This document shows, in pieces, positions 8,201 through 15,743 of a stretch of 64,000 nt of DNA; the first letter of the stretch is position 1, and every line of letters begins with the position of its first letter. The translations under genes and the position numbers were made by a program. The notes beneath the pieces are model-generated. The model searched no databases and had not been told where the DNA came from. It saw only the letters and a list, made by a program, of their open reading frames with translations. The stretch comes from SIG701 sp045544955 (GTDB lineage Bacteria; Bacillota; Clostridia; Oscillospirales; CAG-272): positions 56,892 through 120,891 of the forward strand of contig JAZPZY010000029.1 in assembly GCA_045544955.1 (NCBI GenBank), written 5' to 3'.

Positions 8201-9210
8201 ACGGCGACGTCCTCCGGTGTCAGATCGACGGTCACTGCTTTCTCTTTATCCCCGCGGGGATAGACGGACAGGGACAGTTCGGCCTCCTCCACCAGGCGGT
8301 TCAGTTTGGGGGTAACGGTGAATTTGCCGGCTGTGGCATCAGATGCCACAGCGACTGTTTCGATTTTTGAATAATCCAGCACGGTGCCTTCCGTCACCTT
8401 GATATTATCAAAAGTAACGGAGTTGCCGGTGGAATCCTCCGTCATTTCCATCATAATGTTTTTGAACAGGAATTTGCCGCCCGTACCCTCGTGGTAACCG
8501 TCCACCTCCGGGAAATCCTTTACCAGTTCTCCGTCTATGGAAACGCGGAGCATGCTTACCCCGTCGTACTGGAAGGTCCATTTATGGAACGCGTCGTCCG
8601 TGGGGATGGCGATCCGCTCCACGTACGCCACGTCAGAGCCGCGCTCCATCTTGGAAACACGGAGGGTAGCGTTCTTGCCGTCCTCGTCCGGCTCGCCCAT
8701 GTCCTGCAGCACGATATAAACAAGCTTATTGTCCGGCAGCTCAAACTCCATAACGAAGCCGCGGAACATAAGGTTCGCCATAGGCGTGAGCAGCGCGTCG
8801 ATCTTCATATCGATATCGATGGTACATGCGGCGTCGGTCATGGCACGGGGGGAGGTGATCGTCATGGTGGCGTAGCGGCCGCCCTTTTCACCGCCCATGT
8901 AAACGGTGCCTTTTTCCACGCCTTGTGTGGTCAGATCGGCAAAATAATAGTCCGGATACTTATTGCCGGAAACGGCAGTCACGGACGGATCCAGATAGTT
9001 GCAGTTCCAGTTGAAGAGCAATTTTCCGGCCGGCTTTTCCTCTTTTTTTGCGTCCTCTTTCTTTGCGTCCTCTGCCTTTGCGGCGGTTTCGGCTTTTTCG
9101 GTTTCTGCAGCGTCTTCCGCGTGCACCGGCCGGCTGAACGTGGGCAGAACGCCCGCCAGCATGACCGCCGCCAGAAGAAACGCGCAGATTCTCATTTGCA
9201 TACGCTTCAT
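5290..9210 (-). CDS. Large secreted multidomain protein with two homologous beta-sandwich domains and a TIM-barrel-like core
   Basis: 1306 residues. Signal peptide at 1-31 (MKRMQMRICAFLLAAVMLAG... ending VHA), then an Ala/Lys/Glu-rich linker. Two internally homologous LamG/concanavalin-like domains follow, about 62-280 and 905-1120, sharing N-K-Y-P-[DE]-Y-Y-[FI]-A-D, Y-[IM]-G-G-E and D-[DN]-x-F-H-x-W-T. Between them, about 540-900, is an alpha/beta-barrel-like region with MDFGRYYWIFGD, YISAQGHETFFD and DGVFTFNWSG, resembling uncharacterised glycosidase barrels; I cannot name its family. A beta-rich C-terminal domain ends the protein. No LPXTG or SLH anchor is seen. It is last in the CapA-SBP-GH106-EutH cluster and probably works on an extracellular glycan. 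Enzymatic activity is inference. Confidence 0.8.
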   Translation of the reverse strand: MKRMQMRICAFLLAAVMLAGVLPTFSRPVHAEDAAETEKAETAAKAEDAKKEDAKKEEKPAGKLLFNWNCNYLDPSVTAVSGNKYPDYYFADLTTQGVEKGTVYMGGEKGGRYATMTITSPRAMTDAACTIDIDMKIDALLTPMANLMFRGFVMEFELPDNKLVYIVLQDMGEPDEDGKNATLRVSKMERGSDVAYVERIAIPTDDAFHKWTFQYDGVSMLRVSIDGELVKDFPEVDGYHEGTGGKFLFKNIMMEMTEDSTGNSVTFDNIKVTEGTVLDYSKIETVAVASDATAGKFTVTPKLNRLVEEAELSLSVYPRGDKEKAVTVDLTPEDVAVPVTLTDIPFTGLCTVEVNYADALPYTFDYWLYKDVKNVSADEEIKAEDAGVAYLFNDLEKVKIADGSEWYTVQYETGSSKGAALCIQPSETVEELTVPVTLTGKYAVYAGYMEGSRGITLNGTEADLGTAKASTNIVEAFITVLDADGAGITLENIPLKTAQIAYLKFVSLTDELYEIAVKEDDSHTFITDNDGYSTLCNTRNGNYESLYSEDFSQPYSYIDQRQFIWCTFSTSILNYNSEAWWKHVEARLKELNIPEGKWPKDFLDHVNTEGEHLEFDEIMRNLDKNAYANMRALNEIGYPHKVLSDMMAEQIEDGQFYVSLRMSHFMGTDYAFMTGSLYHLHPEWVREGGGQLSYYHEGYRAYLHDILVEMAQPENVTGILMDFGRYYWIFGDEVKDVAERTKIMNEFVKSVHDDLPKGKKLTVRVLDPVQELALGWGLNYKDWVENGWVDRVYISAQGHETFFDFDEYIAYFDEHPEVEFYLGVNATLSGHDLTKAEEDLLAAGGSVRGGESVDAMDIMLRIYDFYAAGADGVFTFNWSGTDAMFKNVQNATRMMKWYNFIYPTSLVQPQPAKVTDPGGKRVIFQYDCDSLASPIVKRGENKYPEYYIADHAMDAAVPEGQLYIGGEAKNAQRYASLLIPTNGVGTSYTLSMDLKIESLMIPAKLPTWRGLVFEIVTPGAPLLYFVLNGMEKDAAGNNAVIHLSQKSRAGDDIVQKIQLPADDKFHTWTVDFDGKGAAVFKIDGKEILKAEDIVAEPTKEGLSQLEIRNVMMDIASGHNAVYVDNVSMISEVGPTVIDPFAEKPKEEAPAVAEEKAAVTVDVRAEVLALPVSDGDWEKALTVANSDKAGNYKTFGKTAEVEYAFDAEAKKLRVDVNFNLNSWLFDFMVVDGEGKIVEIKTDRQWGKTGNDYTLWSHQYADNGHAAAIKTMTFTVNNVTELPDKYVVFASNCGTSNTYTAKITIDFP

Positions 9211-9272
9211 TGTGGATAATCCTTTCTGTTATTTAATAGAAATATCGTCTTCAAGTATTATGTTTGTTAATG

Positions 9273-10361
9273 TCAGACATCAGTAGTTTGCTCTTTTTTC
9301 AGTGCGTGTCGGTAGAGAAAATGGGCAGCGGCTGCGGCACAGATACCGCCGATCAGTTTTCCGAGGATCATGCCGTCGAGAAACGTGTCGTCAAACGCCA
9401 TGGTAAACGCAAGATGATCCCCGAACACAAAGGAAGCGGATACCGCGAACGCCATGTTCATCATGATTCCCTTGGCATCCATTTTTTCGATCATGGCAAA
9501 CATGGGAATGCTGTTGGACAAAGAGGCAATCAGTCCCACGACGGACGTCTCGTTGATCTTCAGCAGTTTTCCGAAAGCAATCAGCGGCTTTTTCAGAAGC
9601 CGCGATGCGATGGCGATCAGCGGGAATACCCCAGCCAGCGTAACGGCAATGCCCCATACCGATTCAAACGCCACCCCAATGGATTCCATGTGAGGGATCA
9701 GTTTGATACCGGTGAAATAGTCAAAAATGCCTGCCGCCAGGCCGATGGTGATTACGATTACCACAATATTGCCGATGACAGAGAAGATCTTCCGGCTTAC
9801 GTCCGCGTTCCATATCAGTCCGAGGCACACAATACCGGACATAAGGATCACCGGAAGAAGATTCCAAAGCAGAGCGAGAGGCGGACATCCCTCGATTAAA
9901 CCGCCCGCGATGCAGCCGAGCGGCATGGTTACAATACCGCAGAGGATGCCGTTTAAGATATCCTTGTGGTATTTTTTATCCACGGTGCGAAGGGGAACCG
10001 GAACGGTAAAGCAGATGGTAACGCCCAGCATGGAGGCAACGATCAATCCGTTAAACCCGCCCCATACCGTATCCGGGGACAACTGCTTTGCCAGCGGGGC
10101 ACCGCCCATGTCGTTGGCAAGAAATCCTGCGACGAAGGACGGATCCAGGTGAAGCAGATCGGACAGCGGTCCGAACACGGGAATGATGACTTTTGAAAGC
10201 GTAGGAGCCAAAACGATCATACCGATCATAGCCATAGCCAGAGAGCCGGTGGCGAGGATGCCCTTTTCAAACTCTTCGCCGATTTTCAAATGGTTGCCCG
10301 TGATCCGGTCAAGGGCACCGAGAAGGGCAAACACGCCGAGAACGATTTGCAGAATATTCAT
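9273..10361 (-). CDS. EutH-family membrane permease (orphan)
   Basis: About 362 residues with around ten hydrophobic segments. Conserved EutH stretches are visible, including FVAGFLANDMGGAPLAKQL and FGDHLAF near the C-terminus. EutH proteins are annotated as ethanolamine permeases, normally inside eut operons. None of the other eut genes (eutABC, microcompartment shells) is here; instead it sits 19 bp after a GH106-like gene and before a secreted hydrolase-like protein. A different solute, or uptake of ethanolamine released from decorated glycans, is possible but unproven. The ATG at 10361 is 7 bp after GGAGG; an ATG two codons earlier is too close to it. Confidence 0.85.
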   Translation of the reverse strand: MNILQIVLGVFALLGALDRITGNHLKIGEEFEKGILATGSLAMAMIGMIVLAPTLSKVIIPVFGPLSDLLHLDPSFVAGFLANDMGGAPLAKQLSPDTVWGGFNGLIVASMLGVTICFTVPVPLRTVDKKYHKDILNGILCGIVTMPLGCIAGGLIEGCPPLALLWNLLPVILMSGIVCLGLIWNADVSRKIFSVIGNIVVIVITIGLAAGIFDYFTGIKLIPHMESIGVAFESVWGIAVTLAGVFPLIAIASRLLKKPLIAFGKLLKINETSVVGLIASLSNSIPMFAMIEKMDAKGIMMNMAFAVSASFVFGDHLAFTMAFDDTFLDGMILGKLIGGICAAAAAHFLYRHALKKEQTTDV

Positions 10362-10380
10362 CGTCATTCCTCCGTAAAGG

Positions 10381-12900
10381 TCAGTACAGAATTTTTACGG
10401 GACCGTACAGTCCGCTTTCCAGGGAATCGGCGTGGAAAATATTTTCTCTGCCGTGATAAGGGGTCAGCTGCCATTTTTGCCATTTGTCGAAGGAGTCGGT
10501 GTGAAGATATTCGTTGGCACCCGTGTTGGATACGCGGATTTCCAGAAGATTCTCTTCCTTCAGCAGATCAGTCGGAATGTCAATGCAGTAAGGCTCCATC
10601 GTTTTTATCCCAACGGACGTACCGTTTACGAATACTTCGCAGGAGCAGCGGACTTTTCCCAAATCCAGACGGATCCGGGATGCCTTTTCGGGCAGGGTAA
10701 ACCGGGTTTTGTATATGCCGCTTCCGGAAAACGCCTTTCCCACGTAGCGGCTCCAATCGCCCGGTACTGCCGGCATCTCCGGCTCACTGAGCGTCCGGGT
10801 TTCGTATTCCATGGCACCAACAACAAACTGATCAATGGGACGGAAGAGGAAGTTTTCGAGAACCAGTTCCCGGCGAAGGATATCCTCTTTTTCCGTTTCT
10901 GCCGGCATGTCGCCCTGCCACAGGAAAAGAATCCGGCCGACGGGCAGAGTGAAGGTGGAGGATTCCGGTGCAAAAATCCGGCCGTTTTCCGCCTCCAGCA
11001 CGTAAATGGAGCCGGGGAGGGAAACGTCAAAGGTGACTTCCGTGGCGGCTTCATTGAAGAGCATATACAGGGTGCCGTTGTCACAGTGACGGACACAGAG
11101 ACGGAGCAGATCGGTTTCGCCCGAAACGGTGATGGACGTGGGAGCCAGGGATTCGATGCTGTCCATGACAGCCGCTTTTTCTAATCCGTCCGGTACGGTA
11201 TCGGCAAGGACGAAGACCTTGCCGCCGCCGGCCATAAACCGACGGAGCACCGCTTTTACTTTCTCGGGCATGAAGCGACATTCCGGCACGACTACCGTGC
11301 GGTAGCACGTTTTGCCCATGACAATTTTTCCCGCATCCGTCTGTTTTTCATCCGCAAGCAGGAATACGTCATCATCTGCAACGTCAAAGAGGAGACGGGC
11401 GTTTTCCATTTTTTTAGCCGCCGCTTCAAAGGCCTCTGCCGCCAGTGCGTTATCCTTTCCGGACAGAAGATCGGGCACGGGCATATACAGGGCAGTATCG
11501 GCAGCTCGCTCACCCAGCGAGGCGAGGTAGGACAGACGTTCCGCATATTCGTTGAAAACGGAAAGATCCCGATAGCAAGCGTGTTTTTCGGTGAAATAGG
11601 GAAGCTCGCCCATCATCAGAAAACCGCGGCGCCAGTACGGAACGGCAAAGAGGTTGAACAGATTTATACCGCGGACGGCCTGGTAATTCAGTACGTACCG
11701 CATCTGATTGTAATCGAGTCCCTCCCCGTATACACCGAAGGATTCGGTCATGGCATACCGCTCGCCTGCCTGGGCGGCGGCAGAGGAAGCATACCGGGGG
11801 AAGAAGGTGTTCAGTGCCTCTCTTTTTTCGGCGGGGTTTTCCTTGATCTCGGGGAAGATCTGCCGCCAGATCACGTCAACGCCCGGGATGTCAAAGCAGC
11901 GGAGTGCACGGAGAAGGTTGAAATTACCCGAATCGGTGCACGCCCGATAGGCGGTGTGGTCCAGATCCATGTGCCCGGTGAAGGCCATGCCGTGCCGGTT
12001 GGCCCAGTTCTTGTTACGGAGCATGAAATTCTCACAGAACAGCCGGCTGCACAGATCAAACCAGGCGATCCTTGCAAGACTGCCTTCCCGTGTGGGAACG
12101 CGGGTGCCCGCAAGATCCGGCAGGAATTTTCGTATGCTGTAACCGTTCTCTTTTTCAAAAAGATCTTCGATTTCTTTCCGGAACGGCACCTTACGGGGCG
12201 TGGTGGGCTCATCGGTGAAAACCGCCAGAATATTCTCTCCCAGCAGATCCTTGAGATAGGGCTTGTAGGCTTCGTGGGTCATCTCGATAAACTTGTCCGT
12301 GGCCTCTGCCAGCGTGGCGTCCGGCAATTCGGGGATCGCTTCGCCGAAGCGTTCCTTATGGTAACAGTATTCGGTGATTTCGCAGTCGGCGGCGAAAACG
12401 TGTCCGCTTTCGATGGGTGTGTCTCCGTCAAGAAGGGCAAGTGCCACGTCCTTTTGTGCCTCGTACACGTCCCCCTTGGAAAAGGCGGCCTTGCGTGCGG
12501 AGAGACTCTGTCGGCCGTATTCGGGATATTCGTTCATCACCTTGCCGCAGGCACCGCCGGAGGGCCAGCCGCCCTCGCCGTAAAACCACATATACATACC
12601 GCGTTTTTTCATCTCTTCGGCGGCATAGCGATATTCTTCAAAATAGGGTTTCGTGAGGTAATCCGGCTCCAGCATGGTGGGGATACTCTCCGGGCGGAAC
12701 GTCTTGGGCTCTGCAATGATAGCGATGGCTTTGATGCCCAAACGCTGCATTTCGTCCAGTTGGCTGTCGATCTCCTCCCGGGTGATGGGGCCGTTCCAGA
12801 TCCAGTTATAGACCGGGGAGTGAAGGGAAGACGGGGATTTGAAATCTGTTTCGGAAAAAGTGTTTTTCTCGCTGTACAGCTTTTTTACGATGCTTTCCAT
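10381..12900 (-). CDS. GH106-like (alpha-L-rhamnosidase type) glycoside hydrolase
   Basis: 839 residues with no signal peptide. The N-terminal barrel begins PVYNWIWNGPITREEIDSQL and has GEGGWPSGG, both resembling the opening and Trp/Gly-rich signature of GH106. Further features are AVFTDEP (acidic candidate) and FTGHMDLDH. A Rossmann-like region (TVVVPECRFMP...GGGKVFVLADT) follows near residue 540, then C-terminal galactose-binding-like beta domains (YVGKAFSGSGIYKTRF...DLGKVRCSCEVFVNG). GH106 enzymes remove alpha-L-rhamnose from pectic polymers. The family call rests on pattern recognition, so related unclassified families remain possible. It lies between the solute-binding protein and EutH genes in one transcription direction. 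Confidence 0.7.
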   Translation of the reverse strand: MESIVKKLYSEKNTFSETDFKSPSSLHSPVYNWIWNGPITREEIDSQLDEMQRLGIKAIAIIAEPKTFRPESIPTMLEPDYLTKPYFEEYRYAAEEMKKRGMYMWFYGEGGWPSGGACGKVMNEYPEYGRQSLSARKAAFSKGDVYEAQKDVALALLDGDTPIESGHVFAADCEITEYCYHKERFGEAIPELPDATLAEATDKFIEMTHEAYKPYLKDLLGENILAVFTDEPTTPRKVPFRKEIEDLFEKENGYSIRKFLPDLAGTRVPTREGSLARIAWFDLCSRLFCENFMLRNKNWANRHGMAFTGHMDLDHTAYRACTDSGNFNLLRALRCFDIPGVDVIWRQIFPEIKENPAEKREALNTFFPRYASSAAAQAGERYAMTESFGVYGEGLDYNQMRYVLNYQAVRGINLFNLFAVPYWRRGFLMMGELPYFTEKHACYRDLSVFNEYAERLSYLASLGERAADTALYMPVPDLLSGKDNALAAEAFEAAAKKMENARLLFDVADDDVFLLADEKQTDAGKIVMGKTCYRTVVVPECRFMPEKVKAVLRRFMAGGGKVFVLADTVPDGLEKAAVMDSIESLAPTSITVSGETDLLRLCVRHCDNGTLYMLFNEAATEVTFDVSLPGSIYVLEAENGRIFAPESSTFTLPVGRILFLWQGDMPAETEKEDILRRELVLENFLFRPIDQFVVGAMEYETRTLSEPEMPAVPGDWSRYVGKAFSGSGIYKTRFTLPEKASRIRLDLGKVRCSCEVFVNGTSVGIKTMEPYCIDIPTDLLKEENLLEIRVSNTGANEYLHTDSFDKWQKWQLTPYHGRENIFHADSLESGLYGPVKILY

Positions 12901-12951
12901 AGGTTATGTATCTCCTGGTAAAGGGGAGTTTGTGTGAATGATTACGGGAAG

Positions 12952-12981
12952 CAAGGGGGAGTCTTTGAAAAGTCCCCCTTG
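12952..12981 (-). other. Intercistronic hairpin after the solute-binding protein gene
   Basis: Stem CAAGGGGGA / TCCCCCTTG around a 12-nt loop, 30 bp past the stop of the binding-protein gene and before the GH106-like gene. No T-tract follows on the minus strand. It is more likely a partial terminator or mRNA-stabilising hairpin that raises the binding protein over downstream products, as often seen in ABC operons. Confidence 0.5.
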
Positions 12982-13010
12982 GGTATTTAGTTCGACGTCA
13001 GCAAATCCGG

Positions 13011-14474
13011 TTACTGCGGCAGTGCCATAATCTGAGCTGCCAGCGATTTCAGGGCGGCATTCGTTCTTTCCGTATGGGTTGCCATCCAGGATGCCAGATC
13101 CGAAGCCTGGGTCAGCGTCATGGGAATCTCTGTTCCAATGTCACAGTACATATACATATAGCCGAAATCGCAGTACAGGTTGGACAGGGCGATATCCAGC
13201 ATTTCGCGGGAGGTTGCATCATTTACGTATTTGTAGGACAGTGCCACGTCGAAATATGCGGGACGCATGATCTTGTAGGCTCCGGCTGCCAGTGCTTCCA
13301 GAATGATGGAGGTGGTTCTGACGTTGCCCGTGGTAACAGGGATGCAGGAAATAGCAGGCAGCGTTGCCGCACCGTACTCCATATCGTCCGTGAACTTGGG
13401 CGTAGGCAGAAGACCGAACTTGCCGCCGTCTCGCAGAACCTGGCTGCTGGCGTTGCTCAGAAGACTTATCATAAACAGAATACGGTTGTTATTGAATCCG
13501 TCGAGCATGATTGCGGTATCGCGTGCCGGCTGCCCGTAGGTGGCAAAACTTTGATACCAGTTGGCATCAAAAATCTTATGTACGGTGTCAAAGGCACCTA
13601 TAAGACGGTCATCCATGTCGGAAACTCTGAGCGTTCCGTCCTCGTTGGTGGTGATAAAGGTGTATCCCGTAGTGTAAACCTGTTGGAACCAGGCATCCTG
13701 ACGGCCTGCCATGCCGTAGATATCACTGTCATCATATATGCCGTCGTTGTTTACGTCGGAACCGACGGATTCGCAGATCTCCATCAGTTTGTCGTAGGTC
13801 CACGTGCCGTCGTAGACCATCTGGTATATATCACCTACATTGTAATTTTCGGCCATCTCCATGTTGAAGAACAGGATGGAGGAGCGGCTGATGGTATTGA
13901 AATCAAACCAGCTGGATACACCGTACAGACGGTTACCTACGCGCAGATTATCGATCACGTAGTTGAAATGCCACGGTTTCTCAAAGTCCAAAATCTCGTT
14001 GTCAGCCAGGTTGAGAAAACAGCCTGCAGGCATAAAGGGGGTCAGATACGTTCCTATGTGATTCACAAGGTCAACCCGGTCACCAGCGAGGATGTTGGAC
14101 TGCAGTGCGGTAAGACGGGGACCGTTTGCCGCATCGCCGGCAGCACCGGTTCTCCAGTCAAGCACAACGTCAAATCGGCTCTCCACCTCGGCGTTTCGTT
14201 TATTGGTGGCTTCCGCTACTACATCGCCTTCTTTGTCGGGATCGGGATTGAAGATATTCGTGTACTCGTTGTGTCCGCACCAGATAATGATTTCTTCATT
14301 GCCAAAGGTTTCCGCGGGAAGATTATCAGCCAGGGCGGGATCTTCCGTTTCAGCGGGATCGGTGGCTTGTGTGGTTTCTGCGGGATCGGTGGTTTCTGCG
14401 GGGGCGGGGTTCTTCGTGCAGGCGGCAAGTCCTGCCATCATCACGAGAACCATCAGAAGAGACAAGATACGCAT
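13011..14474 (-). CDS. Extracellular solute-binding lipoprotein (ABC sugar uptake type)
   Basis: 487 residues. Signal peptide with lipobox LAAC (Cys at about 19), then a Thr/Glu/Pro-rich tether, then a periplasmic-binding-type fold (EEIIIWCGHNEYTNIF; EIPMTLTQASDLASWM near the end). A Ca-binding-like loop DVNNDGIYDDSD is present about mid-protein, matching the EF-hand/dockerin pattern. The role is capture of an oligosaccharide outside the membrane for an ABC importer; no permease genes are adjacent, so partner permeases must be elsewhere. Downstream of capA-like and upstream of GH106-like genes, same strand. Homologous to the lipoprotein at 33476-34957. Confidence 0.85.
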   Translation of the reverse strand: MRILSLLMVLVMMAGLAACTKNPAPAETTDPAETTQATDPAETEDPALADNLPAETFGNEEIIIWCGHNEYTNIFNPDPDKEGDVVAEATNKRNAEVESRFDVVLDWRTGAAGDAANGPRLTALQSNILAGDRVDLVNHIGTYLTPFMPAGCFLNLADNEILDFEKPWHFNYVIDNLRVGNRLYGVSSWFDFNTISRSSILFFNMEMAENYNVGDIYQMVYDGTWTYDKLMEICESVGSDVNNDGIYDDSDIYGMAGRQDAWFQQVYTTGYTFITTNEDGTLRVSDMDDRLIGAFDTVHKIFDANWYQSFATYGQPARDTAIMLDGFNNNRILFMISLLSNASSQVLRDGGKFGLLPTPKFTDDMEYGAATLPAISCIPVTTGNVRTTSIILEALAAGAYKIMRPAYFDVALSYKYVNDATSREMLDIALSNLYCDFGYMYMYCDIGTEIPMTLTQASDLASWMATHTERTNAALKSLAAQIMALPQ

Positions 14475-14537
14475 GGTCGAAAATTCCTTTCAGAAATGAA
14501 TTTGTTTATTCTGTACGCTGACAGTATGGGGCTTTTT

Positions 14538-15635
14538 TCATTTCTCGTTCGTCTGATTGTAGGTGGGGAAAAGCTCCCGCCACACGTCCGTATGCGCTTC
14601 GCAGTCCAGATAATGGGCGAATTTTGCATTCTGCCGGTCGGTTGAGGCTGCCCCGTACGCATCGGCTACGGTGCTCAGGTAGTTTTCTTTCACGCTCTCG
14701 CAGAAGGCGTGCCAGCCCGCTTTCCATGCGCCGGTTCTGAGTTCCTCATTCCGTTCAGCAAACGATGCCAGAATCCGCTCTTTTTCTTCCCCCTTGGCGA
14801 GCGCGATGCCGTTTCCCTCCGGAGATGCCGTGAAGGGAATGAAGTCGATTTCGTTGGTTTTCGTGTCGTATTTTACGGCAAGAGACGTATTCCATACGTC
14901 ACCGTCCACGGCAAAGGCGGGACTGATAAAGTGGAAATTTCCCTGTCCGTACAGGATGTGACCGCCTGCAAACTGCTCATAGCAGCCGATGCAGTGGCTG
15001 TGCTGGCAGAGCACCACGTCCGCACCGTTTTTCACCATGGCGCGGCAGGCCTTGTAAAGCCGCGGCGACGGATAGCGGCAGTGCTCCTTGCCGCCGTGAT
15101 AGATCACGATCACCCGGTCGTTCTGCTTTTTCGCCTCTGCGATATCTTCCATGGTATCGTATTCGTCATAAGGGCGGGAGCCCATCCGGTCATCGAGGGC
15201 GTAGGAATATTCATGCTCGCATACGGCGATGATCGCCACCTTTTCGCCGTCCTTTTCAAAGACGATATTCTTTCGCGAATCGGCATAGTTGTCACCGAAA
15301 CCTGTATAGGAAAGACCTGCCTTGTCGAGAAGGGCGAAGGTGTCCTTTACCCCTTTTATCCCGAAATCGAAAAAGTGGTTGTTGCTGAGGCCGCAGCAGT
15401 TGACGCCGATGCCGGCCAGAACCTCTGCTACCTCCGGCGCTGCCTTCAAAGCGGGGCCGAATTTTTCAATTTCCTTTTCGCTTTCCGTCAGAACGCATTC
15501 CAGATTGACGAAATTTATATCGTTTCCCTGAAAGACGGGCAGTGTATCCATGAAGAGCTTTCCGGTTTCCTTATTATGAAACAACGGATTGGTAACTTGA
15601 GTGGGAGAGAGATCCCCCAGCAGCAAAGCTTTCAT
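14538..15635 (-). CDS. CapA-family protein (PGA_cap metallophosphatase-like fold)
   Basis: 365 residues, no signal peptide or membrane segment. Family motifs seen: the N-terminal MKALLLGDLSPTQVTN, VNLECVLT, CGLSNNHFFDFG, IVIYHGGKEH, and ADVVLCQHSHCIGCYE with ILYGQGNFHF. These supply the Asp/Asn/His residues of a binuclear-metal phosphoesterase-like site. Named members take part in poly-gamma-glutamate capsule export, but most homologues are uncharacterised, and here no capB/capC genes exist. It heads the cluster that runs on to the solute-binding protein, with a promoter just upstream. Confidence 0.85.
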   Translation of the reverse strand: MKALLLGDLSPTQVTNPLFHNKETGKLFMDTLPVFQGNDINFVNLECVLTESEKEIEKFGPALKAAPEVAEVLAGIGVNCCGLSNNHFFDFGIKGVKDTFALLDKAGLSYTGFGDNYADSRKNIVFEKDGEKVAIIAVCEHEYSYALDDRMGSRPYDEYDTMEDIAEAKKQNDRVIVIYHGGKEHCRYPSPRLYKACRAMVKNGADVVLCQHSHCIGCYEQFAGGHILYGQGNFHFISPAFAVDGDVWNTSLAVKYDTKTNEIDFIPFTASPEGNGIALAKGEEKERILASFAERNEELRTGAWKAGWHAFCESVKENYLSTVADAYGAASTDRQNAKFAHYLDCEAHTDVWRELFPTYNQTNEK

Positions 15636-15674
15636 AAACGTTCCTTCTTTCCGCGTTTTTATTTTGTTTGGATA

Positions 15675-15703
15675 ATTGTATCACAAAAAGTCCAAAACAA
15701 CAA
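15675..15703 (-). promoter_or_regulatory. Promoter of the CapA-SBP-GH106-EutH cluster
   Basis: Minus-strand TTGTTG, exactly 17 bp, then TACAAT, about 40 bp before the ATG of the capA-like gene. Just upstream is a 7-bp inverted repeat CTATATT / AATATAG (15708-15728) that could bind a regulator. Confidence 0.55.
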
Positions 15704-15743
15704 TGAACTATATTGAGAGGAAATATAGATTTTATGAACGATT

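Noticed and set aside
5422..8370. 982-residue plus-strand reading frame
   Set aside because: Antisense shadow of the secreted 1306-residue protein; codon pattern follows the complementary strand's GC bias.
13074..14645. 523-residue plus-strand reading frame opposite the solute-binding protein
   Set aside because: The opposite strand encodes a clear lipoprotein with signal peptide; this frame has no start signal or motifs.
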